Assembly: GCA_050743265.1 (NCBI GenBank)
Contig: JBOGEN010000099.1
Span: 1-64,000 of the forward strand
Direction of reading: 5' to 3'
Length of the DNA stretch: 64,000 nt
Source: JBOGEN01 sp050743265
GTDB lineage: Bacteria > Actinomycetota > Actinomycetes > JBOGEN01
This document shows positions 25,838 through 34,528 of this stretch, in pieces (the stretch's first letter is position 1; every line of letters begins with the position of its first letter). The position numbers were made by a program, and so were the translations under genes. The notes under the pieces are model-generated. The model made no database searches and was not told the origin of the DNA. It was given only the letters and a program-made list of their open reading frames with translations.

Positions 25838-27234
25838 GCACCCCCGAGCGGAGCACCCCGGAGACGTACCGCAGGCTCTCGTTCTGGCACGACCATGCCG
25901 ACGACGCCTGGGAGCCGCGCCCCGCCCTGTCCGGCGACCTGGACGTGGACGTGGCCGTCGTCGGCGCCGGGTACACCGGGCTCTGGACGGCGTACCACCT
26001 GGCCGTCGCGGACCCGTCGCTGCGCATAGCCGTCCTTGAGCGGGACGTCGCGGGCTTCGGCGCGTCCGGGCGCAACGGCGGCTGGTGCTCGGCCCTGTTC
26101 CCCGCCGCGCACGCGCGGGTCGCCCAGGTGGCCGGGCGCGAGGGTGCGCTCGCCCTGGCACGGGCGCTGCAGCGCTCGGTGGACGAGGTCGGCGAGGTGT
26201 CTGCCACCGAGGGCATCGACTGCCACTACGCCAAGGGCGGCACGGTGGTGCTCGCCCGGTCGGCGGCGCAGCGTGGTCGGGCCCAGGCCGAGGTGGCCGA
26301 GGCACGCCGGGTCGGCCTCGACGCGGACGACCTGCGCTGGCTGGGCGCCGACGAGGCGCGCGCGCTCTGCGGCGCCACGTCCGTGCTCGGCGCCACGTAC
26401 ACGCCGCACTGCGCCGCGATCCACCCCGCCCGGCTGGTCCGCGGCCTGGCCCGGGCGGCCGAGCGCCGCGGCGTCACGGTGTACGAGCAGACGACGGTCG
26501 TGGAGCTGGGTCCGCGCCGTGTGGACACGGCGGCCGGGCGGGTTCGGGCCGAGGTCGTCGTACGGGCCACCGAGGGCTACACCAACGCCCTGCCGGGCCA
26601 GCGCCGCCTCCTCGCGCCCGTGTACTCGCTGGTGCTCGCCACCGAGCCACTGCCCGCGTCCTTCTGGGAGACGGTCGGGCTGCGCCACCGCGAGACGTTC
26701 TCGGACCACCGGCACCTCATCGTGTACGGGCAGCGCACCGCCGACGACCGCCTCGTCTTCGGCGGACGCGGGGCGCCCTACCACCTGGGCTCGCGGGTGA
26801 AGCCCGCGTACGACAGGGACCCGGACGTGTTCGCCTCGCTGCGCCGTGCGCTGGTGGCGTTGTTCCCCGACGCGGTGGGCGCCGCGGTGACGCACACCTG
26901 GGGTGGGCCGATCGGCGTCCCGCGGGACTGGTTTGCCTCGGTCGGGTACGACCGCGCGGCAGGCTTCGCCTGGGGCGGGGGGTACGTCGGCGACGGCGTC
27001 GGGGCCTCGCAGCTGGCCGGGCGTACGCTCGCCGACCTCGTCCTGGACCGGGACACGGACCTGGTCCACCTGCCCTGGGTCGGGCACCGGTGGCGGCAGT
27101 GGGAGCCGGAGCCGCTGCGCTGGCTGGGCGTGAACGGCGTCCTGCGCCTGGTGTCCGTGGCGGACGCCGCCGAGGAGCGGACCGGCCGAGAGGGACGGAC
27201 CGGCAACCTCGTGAAACGCTTCGTCGGCGGCTGA
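25825..27234 (+). CDS. FAD-dependent amine oxidoreductase (DAO family, PuuB-like)
   Basis: 469 residues from a GTG at 25825 that overlaps the previous stop by 13 bp. The N-terminal dinucleotide fold is VDVAVVGAGYTGLWTAYHLA followed by the DAO motif AGFGASGRNGGWCSALFP. The C-terminal part includes THTWGGPIGVPRDWFASVGY and the flavin-contacting GGGYVGDGVGASQLAGRTLADL. The family includes gamma-glutamylputrescine oxidase (PuuB) and related amine or amino acid oxidases. Its place at the end of the Lrp-transaminase-PNPOx run supports a role in polyamine or omega-amino acid oxidation. No gamma-glutamylputrescine synthetase is present in the window. Confidence 0.85.
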   Translation: MAALSTPERSTPETYRRLSFWHDHADDAWEPRPALSGDLDVDVAVVGAGYTGLWTAYHLAVADPSLRIAVLERDVAGFGASGRNGGWCSALFPAAHARVAQVAGREGALALARALQRSVDEVGEVSATEGIDCHYAKGGTVVLARSAAQRGRAQAEVAEARRVGLDADDLRWLGADEARALCGATSVLGATYTPHCAAIHPARLVRGLARAAERRGVTVYEQTTVVELGPRRVDTAAGRVRAEVVVRATEGYTNALPGQRRLLAPVYSLVLATEPLPASFWETVGLRHRETFSDHRHLIVYGQRTADDRLVFGGRGAPYHLGSRVKPAYDRDPDVFASLRRALVALFPDAVGAAVTHTWGGPIGVPRDWFASVGYDRAAGFAWGGGYVGDGVGASQLAGRTLADLVLDRDTDLVHLPWVGHRWRQWEPEPLRWLGVNGVLRLVSVADAAEERTGREGRTGNLVKRFVGG

Positions 27235-27235
27235 G

Positions 27236-27313
27236 CGCGGTCACGGCCAGGTCGGCCAGCACGGACGCGTCCGCGTACGGCCCGAAGTTGGGGAGGGTGA
27301 TCGCAGCCCTCAT
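27236..27313 (-). pseudogene. 5' remnant of an LLM-class flavin-dependent oxidoreductase
   Basis: Reading from the ATG at 27313 on the minus strand, the first 26 codons give MRAAITLPNFGPYADASVLA and then DLAVTA, which is the standard N-terminus of luciferase-like (LLM) F420- or FMN-dependent oxidoreductases. Similarity stops at 27236, two bases past the stop of the amine oxidoreductase gene read from the other side. The rest of the ~280-residue protein is missing. This is a truncated relic at a deletion or insertion boundary, not a functional gene. Confidence 0.6.
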
Positions 27314-27323
27314 CCGGGTGACG

Positions 27324-28937
27324 CTACTGGTGCCCGGGGACGTGCACGGCCGCGGCCTGCGTGGCCGACGGGTGCTTCGCCGCCTTGTGGACGACGTGAT
27401 GCCGGACGCGGGGAAGCAGGAACGCCGAGGCGAGCCCGACGAGGGAGGCCACGACGCAGGCACGCGCACTCCACACGAAGCCGTCGAGCACGGCGGTGGG
27501 GGCGGCGTCGAGGTAGTCCCGCCGGAGGGAGGGGTCGAGCTTACGGAGGGCCGCCGCGCCGTCCCCCGGTGCGGCGGTCAGCAGGCGGTCGAGGCGCCGC
27601 TCCTCGACCTCCCCGGAGGCTCGGCCGCCGAGGATCGTGTTGAGCCGGGACAGCGCCACGTCCGCGTAGACGACCGCGAGCACCGCGACACCCAGCACGC
27701 CCCCGAGATAGCGGCTCATGTTCACCATGCCGCTCGCCTCGCCGGCGCGGTTCCGCTCGACCGCGACGACCCCGGCGGCGGAGGTCGGGCCGATCGTCAG
27801 CCCGAGGCCAAGGCCCAGGACGACGAACGGGGGCCAGACGTCCGCGTACCCGAACCCGACGTCCAGCAGGGACAGCCAGGCCGAACCCGCGCCTAGCAGC
27901 ACGAAGCCGGCGGCGGCGACCGGGCCCGTCCCGTACCGGCGGCCGAGCGGTCCGGCGACCAGGGACAGGGCGAAGTACGCCCCGTTCAGCGGCAGCAGGG
28001 CTACGCCCGCCTCAGCCGGCGAGAGGTCGAGGAGCAGCAGGCTCTGCAGGAACAGGTTGAACAGGTAGAAGCCCCCGATGAGCACCACGTTGCTCGCGAG
28101 CGTGCCGACGTTCGCGCCGAGGAACGCGGGCACCCGCAGCAGCTCGAGGTGGACGAGCGGGTCGGCCCGGCGGCGCTCCAGGCGGACGAACGCCACGAGC
28201 AGGATTACCCCCGCGGCGAGGACGCCCAGCCCGACGGGGGACGTCCAGCCCCAGTCCGATGCCTCGGTGAGGAAGACGACGAGGGCAAGGCTGCCGAGTG
28301 CGAGCAGCACGATGCCGGGCACGTCCACGACGAGTCGTCGCGCTCGATCGCGCCAGTCCGGAACGTAGGCGAGGCACAGCACGACCGTGAGCGCCATGAC
28401 GGGGAGGTTGAGCCACCACACCCAGCGCCAGCCCACGGTCGCGGCGAGCAGGCCACCGAAGAGCGGCCCCAGCGCGATGCCCAGCCCGGCCACCGCTGCC
28501 CAGAGGCTGACCGCCATGGTCCGCCGCGCGGGCCCGAGGGCGGCCGCCGCGATCGACATCGTGCCCGGCAGGAGGAACGCGGACCCCACGCCCTGCAGCA
28601 CCCGTCCGGCGACGAGCACCGAGGGGTTCGGGGCGAGCGCCACCACGAGGGACGACGCGGCGAAGACGGCGGCACCGGCCAGCATGACCCGCCGCCGTCC
28701 GAGGACGTCGCCGAGCTGGCCCCCGGGGACGACGAACGCCGCCGCGGCGAGGATGTAGCCGTTGACGACCCACTGGAGGGTGACGAGCGAGGCGTCCAGC
28801 TCGTCGGCGATCGCCGGCAGGGCCGTGTTGATCGCCGTGGTGTTGACGCAGATGGCGAACAGCGGCACGCAGACCGAGGCCAGGGCGGCCCAGGCCGCGC
28901 GGGGGGACAGCGAGGTCACGGCGGGTGTCGCGACCAT
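27324..28937 (-). CDS. MFS transporter, DHA2 (14-TMS) drug:H+ antiporter family
   Basis: 537 residues. Motif A appears as GGQLGDVLGRRRVMLAG after the second span and the antiporter motif C as GLGIALGPLFGGLLAATVGWRW. Fourteen membrane segments can be traced, with a long loop containing RASGEVEERRLDRLL before the last one, typical of DHA2 efflux pumps of the EmrB/QacA kind. It probably exports hydrophobic or cationic drugs. It is monocistronic and stands between the LLM relic and rlmN. Confidence 0.88.
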   Translation of the reverse strand: MVATPAVTSLSPRAAWAALASVCVPLFAICVNTTAINTALPAIADELDASLVTLQWVVNGYILAAAAFVVPGGQLGDVLGRRRVMLAGAAVFAASSLVVALAPNPSVLVAGRVLQGVGSAFLLPGTMSIAAAALGPARRTMAVSLWAAVAGLGIALGPLFGGLLAATVGWRWVWWLNLPVMALTVVLCLAYVPDWRDRARRLVVDVPGIVLLALGSLALVVFLTEASDWGWTSPVGLGVLAAGVILLVAFVRLERRRADPLVHLELLRVPAFLGANVGTLASNVVLIGGFYLFNLFLQSLLLLDLSPAEAGVALLPLNGAYFALSLVAGPLGRRYGTGPVAAAGFVLLGAGSAWLSLLDVGFGYADVWPPFVVLGLGLGLTIGPTSAAGVVAVERNRAGEASGMVNMSRYLGGVLGVAVLAVVYADVALSRLNTILGGRASGEVEERRLDRLLTAAPGDGAAALRKLDPSLRRDYLDAAPTAVLDGFVWSARACVVASLVGLASAFLLPRVRHHVVHKAAKHPSATQAAAVHVPGHQ

Positions 28938-29036
28938 GGGCGCGCCTCCGGGAGATGGGGTTCCTGGCCCACCGTCCCCGCTCGGCCATGCCCGTGCCTC
29001 ACCCGCTGCGAGCGATCATGCCCCGGGACGGGTGGC

Positions 29037-30149
29037 TCAGCCCTCGGTCGCCGCCAGCTGGCCGCAGGCCCCGTCGATCTCCCGCCCGCGGGTGTCGCGG
29101 ACGGTGACCGGGATCCCGTACGCAGAGAGCCGGCGGACGAAATCGGCCTCGACACCAGGCCGTGAGGCCGTCCACCGCGACCCGGGGGTGGGGTTGAGCG
29201 GGATCGGGTTGACGTGGACCCACCCCGTACCGCGCTGGGTGAGCCGCTCACCGAGCAGGTCGGCCCGCCACCCGTGGTCGTTCACGTCGCGGATGAGGGC
29301 GTACTCGATCGACACCCGGCGTCCGGTGGCGGTGAAGTACGCGTGCGCCGCGTCGAGCACCTCGTCGACCTTCCAGCGCGTGTTCACCGGGACGAGCTCG
29401 TCCCGCAGCCCGTCGTCCGGCGCGTGCAGGGACAGCGCGAGCGTGACCGGGAGACCCTCGCCGACGAGCCGCTGCATCGCCGGGACCAGCCCGACCGTCG
29501 AGACCGTGACGCCGCGGGCCGACATGCCGAGGCCCTCGGGCGCGGCCTCGACCATCCGGCGTACGGACCCGACCACGGCTCGGTAGTTCGCCAGCGGCTC
29601 GCCCATGCCCATGAAGACCACGTTGCTGACCCGGCCCTGGCCGCCGGGTACGTCGCCCCTGGCCAGGGACCGGGCGGCGGCGACCACCTGCTCGACGATC
29701 TCGGCCGCGGACATGTTGCGGGTCAGGCCGGCCTGGCCGGTGGCACAGAACGGACAGTTCATGCCACACCCGGCCTGGCTGGACACGCAGACCGTCACAC
29801 GCCGGTCGTACCGCATGAGCACGGACTCGACCAGCGCCCCGTCGAAGAGCCGCCACAGCGTCTTGCGGGTCGTCCCCGCATCCGCGGTCGACTCCCGGAC
29901 AACGGTGAGCAGCTCCGGCGTCAGCGCCTCGGCCAGCCGCCCCCGGAGGCCGGCCGGGATGTCCGACCAGGTGGCAGGGTCGTCCGCGAGCCTCCCGAAG
30001 TAGTGCGTGGACACCTGGGTCGCCCGGAACGCCCGCTCGCCCAGCTCCTCGACGGCTGCCCGACGCTCGACCAGGCTGAGGTCGGCGAGGTGCCGCGGCG
30101 GCTTGGCGCGGCGCGGCGCCGCGAAGGTCAGCTCTCCGGTGGCGGGCAT
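29037..30149 (-). CDS. rlmN: 23S rRNA (adenine2503-C2)/tRNA (adenine37-C2) methyltransferase
   Basis: 370 residues. The radical-SAM cluster motif is CGMNCPFCATGQAGLTRN. The SAM-binding GEP motif is MGMGEPLANY, and the C-terminal catalytic Cys lies in EIDGACGQL. The N-terminal domain (FRATQVSTHYFGRL) is the RlmN accessory domain. It methylates C2 of A2503 in 23S rRNA and of A37 in some tRNAs. The ATG at 30149 was chosen; a GTG five codons upstream is possible. A hairpin lies just upstream. Confidence 0.95.
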   Translation of the reverse strand: MPATGELTFAAPRRAKPPRHLADLSLVERRAAVEELGERAFRATQVSTHYFGRLADDPATWSDIPAGLRGRLAEALTPELLTVVRESTADAGTTRKTLWRLFDGALVESVLMRYDRRVTVCVSSQAGCGMNCPFCATGQAGLTRNMSAAEIVEQVVAAARSLARGDVPGGQGRVSNVVFMGMGEPLANYRAVVGSVRRMVEAAPEGLGMSARGVTVSTVGLVPAMQRLVGEGLPVTLALSLHAPDDGLRDELVPVNTRWKVDEVLDAAHAYFTATGRRVSIEYALIRDVNDHGWRADLLGERLTQRGTGWVHVNPIPLNPTPGSRWTASRPGVEADFVRRLSAYGIPVTVRDTRGREIDGACGQLAATEG

Positions 30150-30175
30150 CGCGTCCAGTCTCACACGGCACCGGC

Positions 30176-30197
30176 CAGCCCTGCCTGAGCAGGGCTG
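30176..30197 (-). terminator. Hairpin between cdsA and rlmN
   Basis: CAGCCCTGC (30176-30184) and GCAGGGCTG (30189-30197) form a perfect 9-bp stem with a 4-nt loop, 50 bp downstream of the cdsA stop and 27 bp upstream of rlmN. It could end the rpsB-tsf-pyrH-frr-cdsA transcript or attenuate read-through into rlmN. There is no T run. Confidence 0.55.
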
Positions 30198-30246
30198 AGG
30201 GCCCCTGTACGGCATTCCGGTGCGCAGCTCAGACCTGCACGGGGGC

Positions 30247-31089
30247 TCAGTCCGGCGGCACCAGGAGGGTCAGGAGCAGCCAGGCGACGGGCGCAGTGGT
30301 CAGCAGCGAGTCGAGCCGGTCCATCATCCCGCCGTGACCGGGCAGCAGCGAGCCCATGTCCTTGACGCCGAGGTCACGCTTGATCATGGACTCGCCCAGG
30401 TCGCCCAGCGTGGCCGTACACGCGGTCGCGACGCCGAGGCAGGCGCCCGCCCACCACGGGCCGTCCAGGAGAAGCTCGACCGCGAGCGCACCACCGGCGA
30501 CGCAGGCGAGGACGGACCCGGTCAGCCCCTCCCACGACTTCTTGGGACTGATCTGGGGCGCCATTGCGTGCCGGCCGAACAGCACTCCCGCCACGTACCC
30601 GCCGACGTCGCTGCACACGGTGACCACGATGAACGTCGTCACCCGCAGGGCACCGTCCTCCTCCGGACGCACCATCAGGACCGCGAACCCGGCGAGGAAC
30701 GGCACGTACAGCACGGTGAACGCGCCTGCGGTGACATCGCGCAGATAGCCGTCCGGGCCGTCGGTCAGTCGCCAGACCGCCACCGCGAGCACGGTGAACG
30801 CCAACGCGACCACCAGGGCCTCGGCCCCACCTGGGTACGTCGCGACGAGAATCGCGACCGTCCCCACGAGCACGGGGGCGAGCGGCACACGCACACCACG
30901 TGCGGCCAGGGCGTTGGCGAACTCCCACACCCCGAGGGCCATGGCCACCACGGCGAGCCCGACGAAGACCGGCCGGACGACGTAGAGGGACCCGAGGAGC
31001 AGCGCGCCCAGGAAGAGGCCGACACCGATGGCCGCGCCGAGGTCGCGTCCGGCCCGCCCCGGTCGGGCCGGCACCTCGCCCTGGTCCAC
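30247..31089 (-). CDS. cdsA: Phosphatidate cytidylyltransferase
   Basis: 280 residues, GTG start. Around eight hydrophobic segments are visible. The C-terminal CDP-diglyceride synthetase signature reads MIKRDLGVKDMGSLLPGHGGMMDRLDSLL, with the catalytic acidic residues. SPKKSWEGLTGSVL is the other conserved segment. The enzyme makes CDP-diacylglycerol from phosphatidic acid and CTP at the membrane. It follows frr with 5 bp between them, the conserved pyrH-frr-cdsA order. Confidence 0.95.
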   Translation of the reverse strand: MDQGEVPARPGRAGRDLGAAIGVGLFLGALLLGSLYVVRPVFVGLAVVAMALGVWEFANALAARGVRVPLAPVLVGTVAILVATYPGGAEALVVALAFTVLAVAVWRLTDGPDGYLRDVTAGAFTVLYVPFLAGFAVLMVRPEEDGALRVTTFIVVTVCSDVGGYVAGVLFGRHAMAPQISPKKSWEGLTGSVLACVAGGALAVELLLDGPWWAGACLGVATACTATLGDLGESMIKRDLGVKDMGSLLPGHGGMMDRLDSLLTTAPVAWLLLTLLVPPD

Positions 31090-31094
31090 TCCCC

Positions 31095-31652
31095 CTAGAC
31101 CTCGAGGAGCTCTGATTCCTTGTGCTTGAGGAGCTCGTCCACCTGGCCGACGTAGCGGTGGGTCACGTCCTCGAGCTGCTTCTCCGCGCGGTGCACGTCG
31201 TCCTCTCCGGTGTCGCCGTCCTTGACGAGCTGCTCCAGCGCGTCCTTGGCGTGGCGGCGTACGTTGCGGATCGAGACCCGGGCGTCCTCCGCCTTGTGCC
31301 GGGCCACCTTGATGTACTCCTTGCGCCGCTCCTCGGTCAGCTCGGGCAGGACGACCCGGATGATCGCGCCGTCGTTGCCCGGGTTCACGCCGAGGTCGGA
31401 GTCACGGATCGCCCGCTCGATCGAGCCCATCGACCCCTTGTCGTACGGCGTGATGATCGCCATCCGCGGCTCGGGCACGGCGAACGAGGCGAGCTGGTTG
31501 ATCGGCGTCATGGAGCCGTAGTACTCGACCATGATCTTGTTGAACATGGCGGGATGGGCACGCCCGGTCCGGATCGCTGCGAAGTCGTCCTTCGCGACCG
31601 CGACCGCCTTCTCCATCTTCTCCTCGGCCTCGAGCAGGGTCTCGTCGATCAC
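31095..31652 (-). CDS. frr: Ribosome recycling factor
   Basis: 185 residues, full length, GTG start. The three-helix-bundle sequence shows AAIRTGRAHPAMFNKIMVEYYGSMTPINQLASF and the C-terminal RNVRRHAKDALEQLVKDG typical of RRF. With EF-G it splits the post-termination ribosome. It sits between pyrH and cdsA in the expected order. Confidence 0.97.
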   Translation of the reverse strand: MIDETLLEAEEKMEKAVAVAKDDFAAIRTGRAHPAMFNKIMVEYYGSMTPINQLASFAVPEPRMAIITPYDKGSMGSIERAIRDSDLGVNPGNDGAIIRVVLPELTEERRKEYIKVARHKAEDARVSIRNVRRHAKDALEQLVKDGDTGEDDVHRAEKQLEDVTHRYVGQVDELLKHKESELLEV

Positions 31653-31683
31653 GGTGCGTGCTCCTGGACTCGGTCGGTCGTCG

Positions 31684-32493
31684 TCACTCGGTGTCCGCGC
31701 TGATCAGGGTGCCGATCTTCTCACCCCGCACAGCACGGGCGATGTTGCCCTCGGTCAGCAGGTCGAAGACCACGAGGGGCAGCCGGTTGTCCATGCACAG
31801 GCTGATCGCGGTGGCGTCGGCGACCTTCAGGCCCCGGGCCAGCACCTCGGCGTACGTGAGGCGGTCGAACTTCACCGCGCCCGGGTTGGTCTTGGGGTCG
31901 GAGTCGTACACCCCGTCGACCTGAGTGGCCTTGAGCACGACGTCGCACCCGATCTCCAGCGCGCGCTGCGCCGCGACCGTGTCGGTGGAGAAGTACGGCA
32001 TCCCCGCGCCCGCGCCGAAGATGACCACACGCCCCTTCTCCAGGTGACGCATCGCCTTGCGCGGGATGTACGGCTCGGCGACCTGCCCCATCGCGATCGC
32101 CGTCTGGACGCGCGTGTCGACGCCGGCGCGCTCGAGGAAGTCCTGCAGCGCGAGACAGTTGAGCACGGTGCCGAGCATGCCCATGTAGTCGGCCCGCCCG
32201 CGCTCCATCCCGTGCTGGGACAGCTCAGCCCCGCGGAAGAAGTTGCCGCCGCCGACGACCACCGACACCTGCACGCCCTGGCGTACGACGTCCGCGATCT
32301 GGCGGGCGATCGTCGACACGACCTCAGGGTCGACACCGAGCCGCCCGCCGCCGAACACCTCACCCGAGAGCTTGAGCAGCACTCGGGTGAAGGCCGGTGC
32401 CCCGTCGCTCCCGGCCACCCGCGGGTCCGACGACGGAGCCGGCGTGCGGGAGGCGACCCCGGTGAACGAAGCCGTCGAAGATGTCTCGGTCAC
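31684..32493 (-). CDS. pyrH: Uridylate kinase
   Basis: 269 residues from a GTG preceded by GGAGGG. The first ~34 residues are a Ser/Thr/Ala-rich extension; the amino-acid-kinase fold begins at RVLLKLSGEVFGG. VVGGGNFFRG, the UMP-binding ADYMGMLGTVLNCLALQD and the ATP-binding GAGAGMPYFSTDTVAAQRALE follow. The enzyme phosphorylates UMP to UDP and is normally a hexamer controlled by GTP and UTP. Gene order tsf-pyrH-frr is standard. Confidence 0.96.
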   Translation of the reverse strand: MTETSSTASFTGVASRTPAPSSDPRVAGSDGAPAFTRVLLKLSGEVFGGGRLGVDPEVVSTIARQIADVVRQGVQVSVVVGGGNFFRGAELSQHGMERGRADYMGMLGTVLNCLALQDFLERAGVDTRVQTAIAMGQVAEPYIPRKAMRHLEKGRVVIFGAGAGMPYFSTDTVAAQRALEIGCDVVLKATQVDGVYDSDPKTNPGAVKFDRLTYAEVLARGLKVADATAISLCMDNRLPLVVFDLLTEGNIARAVRGEKIGTLISADTE

Positions 32494-32561
32494 GGCGCCC
32501 TCCACTCTCGGCCTCCGCAGCTCGTCGTCCGCCTGTCTCCTCGCAGTGTGCCAGGTAGCCG

Positions 32562-33401
32562 CTACGACCCCACCTTGAAGCGGGCGAAGCGCGTCACCGT
32601 CACACCGGCGGCGTCGAGGACCTGCTTGATCGACTTCTTCGGGTCCTTGACGTACGCCTGCTCGAGCAGCGTGAAGTCCTTGTAGTACGCGCTCACGCGG
32701 CCCTCGACGATCCGGCCGATCGCCTGCTCGGGCTTGCCCTCGTCTCGGGCCATCTGCTCGGCCACCCACCGCTCGTTCTCGACCGTCTCGGCCGGAACCT
32801 CGTCCGGGGAGCCGAACTGCGGGTTCATCGCCGCGATGTGCTGGGCCACGTCCTTGGCGACTTGGGGGTTCTCCCGGTCGAGCTCGACCAGGACGCCCAC
32901 CGTGGGTGGCAGGTCCGGGCTCGACTTGTGCAGGTACGCGGCGACGTAGCCGTCCTCGAAGCGGGCGAAGCGCCGCACCTCGATCTTCTCCCCCATCGTG
33001 ACGTTGGCCTCGTCGAGGACCTGCTTCACCGTCTTGCTCCCGCCCGTCCCGGAGGCCTGCTCGAGCAGGTCGTCCACGTCCTTGGGACCGGCGGAGGCGA
33101 CGTGCGCGGCGACGTCGGCGGCGAGCTCCTGGAACGCGGGGGTCTTCGCGACGAAGTCCGTCTCGCAGTTCAGCTCGAGCAGAACCCCAGAGGAGTTGCC
33201 GTCCAGGTGTGCGGTCACCAGGCCGTTCGAGGCCGTCCTGGCCTCGCGCTTGCCGACGTCCTTGGCGCCCTTGACCCGCAGCACCTCGACCGCCTTGTCG
33301 AAGTCGCCGTCGGCCTCCTCGAGGGCCTTCTTGCAGTCCATCATCCCGGCAGCGGTCAGCTCACGGAGCCGCTTCACGTCCGCGGCAGAGAATTTCGTCA
33401 T
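32562..33401 (-). CDS. tsf: Translation elongation factor Ts
   Basis: 279 residues. The N-terminal UBA-like domain contains RLRELTAAGMMDCKKALEEADGDFDKAVEVLR, and the core has LLELNCETDFVAKTPAF, which includes the TDFV nucleotide-exchange motif. EF-Ts reloads EF-Tu with GTP. It follows rpsB after 104 bp that contain a stem-loop. Confidence 0.97.
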   Translation of the reverse strand: MTKFSAADVKRLRELTAAGMMDCKKALEEADGDFDKAVEVLRVKGAKDVGKREARTASNGLVTAHLDGNSSGVLLELNCETDFVAKTPAFQELAADVAAHVASAGPKDVDDLLEQASGTGGSKTVKQVLDEANVTMGEKIEVRRFARFEDGYVAAYLHKSSPDLPPTVGVLVELDRENPQVAKDVAQHIAAMNPQFGSPDEVPAETVENERWVAEQMARDEGKPEQAIGRIVEGRVSAYYKDFTLLEQAYVKDPKKSIKQVLDAAGVTVTRFARFKVGS

Positions 33402-33448
33402 GTCTGAAGATCTCTCGTCTCGAAGGATGTCGTCGGGCAGCGTCGCGC

Positions 33449-33489
33449 TCGGGCGCCCCTACTCGGGTCGCTCCCACTCGGGCGCCCGA
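33449..33489 (-). other. Stem-loop between rpsB and tsf
   Basis: TCGGGCGCCC at 33449-33458 and TCGGGCGCCCGA at 33478-33489 each carry the self-complementary GGGCGCCC and can pair with each other over about 10 bp. Located in the rpsB-tsf spacer, this could act as an RNA-stability or attenuation element that sets the S2:EF-Ts ratio, but no regulatory protein site is evident. Confidence 0.35.
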
Positions 33490-33505
33490 CCGCGAGGTGC
33501 CGATG

Positions 33506-34528
33506 TCAGGCCTGGGAGGTGTCGCCGGACTCGGCCGGGTCTCCCGCGGCTGAGGCGTCAGGAGCCGCAGCGTCGGTGGGGGCCGGGGTCGCCTCGGAAG
33601 GTGCCACCTCGGCCGGGGCCGCTGCCTCGGCCGGGGCCACCTCTCCCGCGGCTGCCTCGGCCTCGGCTCCCTCGGACGCGGCTCCCTCGGACGCGGCACC
33701 GGCCTCGACCGCGCCGCCCTCGGGGGCCTCCTTCCGTGCCTGGCCCTCGAGCAGCTCGCGCTCCCAGTCGGCCAGCGGCTCGTCGGTGGCGAGCTGGTCG
33801 CCCTCGGGCTTGTCCGCGCCCTCGCCCACAGCCGCACCCGCGCGTGCCATGAGGCCGTCCGCGACGGCGTCGGCGAGCACCCGGGTGAGCAGGGTCACCG
33901 AGCGGATGGCGTCGTCGTTGCCCGGGATCGGGTAGTCCACCTCGTCCGGGTCGCAGTTCGTGTCGAGGATCGCGACGACGGGGATTCCCAGCTTGCGGGC
34001 CTCGCCGACACCGATGTGCTCCTTCTTGGTGTCGACGATCCAGACCGCGCTCGGCACGCGCTGCATGTCGCGGATGCCGCCGAGCGTCCGCTCCAGCTTC
34101 TCCTTCTCACGCTGGAGGACGAGCAGCTCCTTCTTCGTCATGCCCGACCCGGGCACGTCGGTGAAGTCGATCTCCTCGAGCTCCTTGAGCCGCTGCAGGC
34201 GGCGGTACACGGTCGAGAAGTTGGTGAGCATGCCGCCCAGCCAGCGCTGGTTGACGTACGGCATGCCCACGCGCGTGGCCTGCTCGGCGATGGCCTCCTG
34301 CGCCTGCTTCTTCGTCCCGATGAAGAGCACGGTGCCGCCGTGCGCCACCGTCTCCTTGACGAACTCGTATGCGCGGTTGATGTAGTTGAGCGACTGCTGC
34401 AGGTCGATGATGTAGATGCCGTTGCGCTCGGTGAAGATGAAGCGGCGCATCTTGGGGTTCCACCGACGGGTCTGGTGCCCGAAGTGGACCCCAGACTCCA
34501 GCAGCTGCTTCATGGTGACGACGGCCAT
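33506..34528 (-). CDS. rpsB: 30S ribosomal protein S2 with an Ala/Glu-rich C-terminal extension
   Basis: 340 residues. The conserved S2 body ends near residue 235 (FGHQTRRWNPKMRRFIFTERNGIYIIDL; GTKKQAQEAI; VWIVDTKKEHIGVGEARKLGIPVVAILDTNCDPDEVDYPIPGNDDAIRSV). The remaining ~100 residues are low-complexity Ala, Glu, Pro and Ser with repeats of EGAASEG, PAEAA and similar. Long acidic S2 tails are known in actinobacteria, but this one is at the long end. The ATG at 34528 begins the standard MAVVTMKQLLE. Confidence 0.96.
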   Translation of the reverse strand: MAVVTMKQLLESGVHFGHQTRRWNPKMRRFIFTERNGIYIIDLQQSLNYINRAYEFVKETVAHGGTVLFIGTKKQAQEAIAEQATRVGMPYVNQRWLGGMLTNFSTVYRRLQRLKELEEIDFTDVPGSGMTKKELLVLQREKEKLERTLGGIRDMQRVPSAVWIVDTKKEHIGVGEARKLGIPVVAILDTNCDPDEVDYPIPGNDDAIRSVTLLTRVLADAVADGLMARAGAAVGEGADKPEGDQLATDEPLADWERELLEGQARKEAPEGGAVEAGAASEGAASEGAEAEAAAGEVAPAEAAAPAEVAPSEATPAPTDAAAPDASAAGDPAESGDTSQA

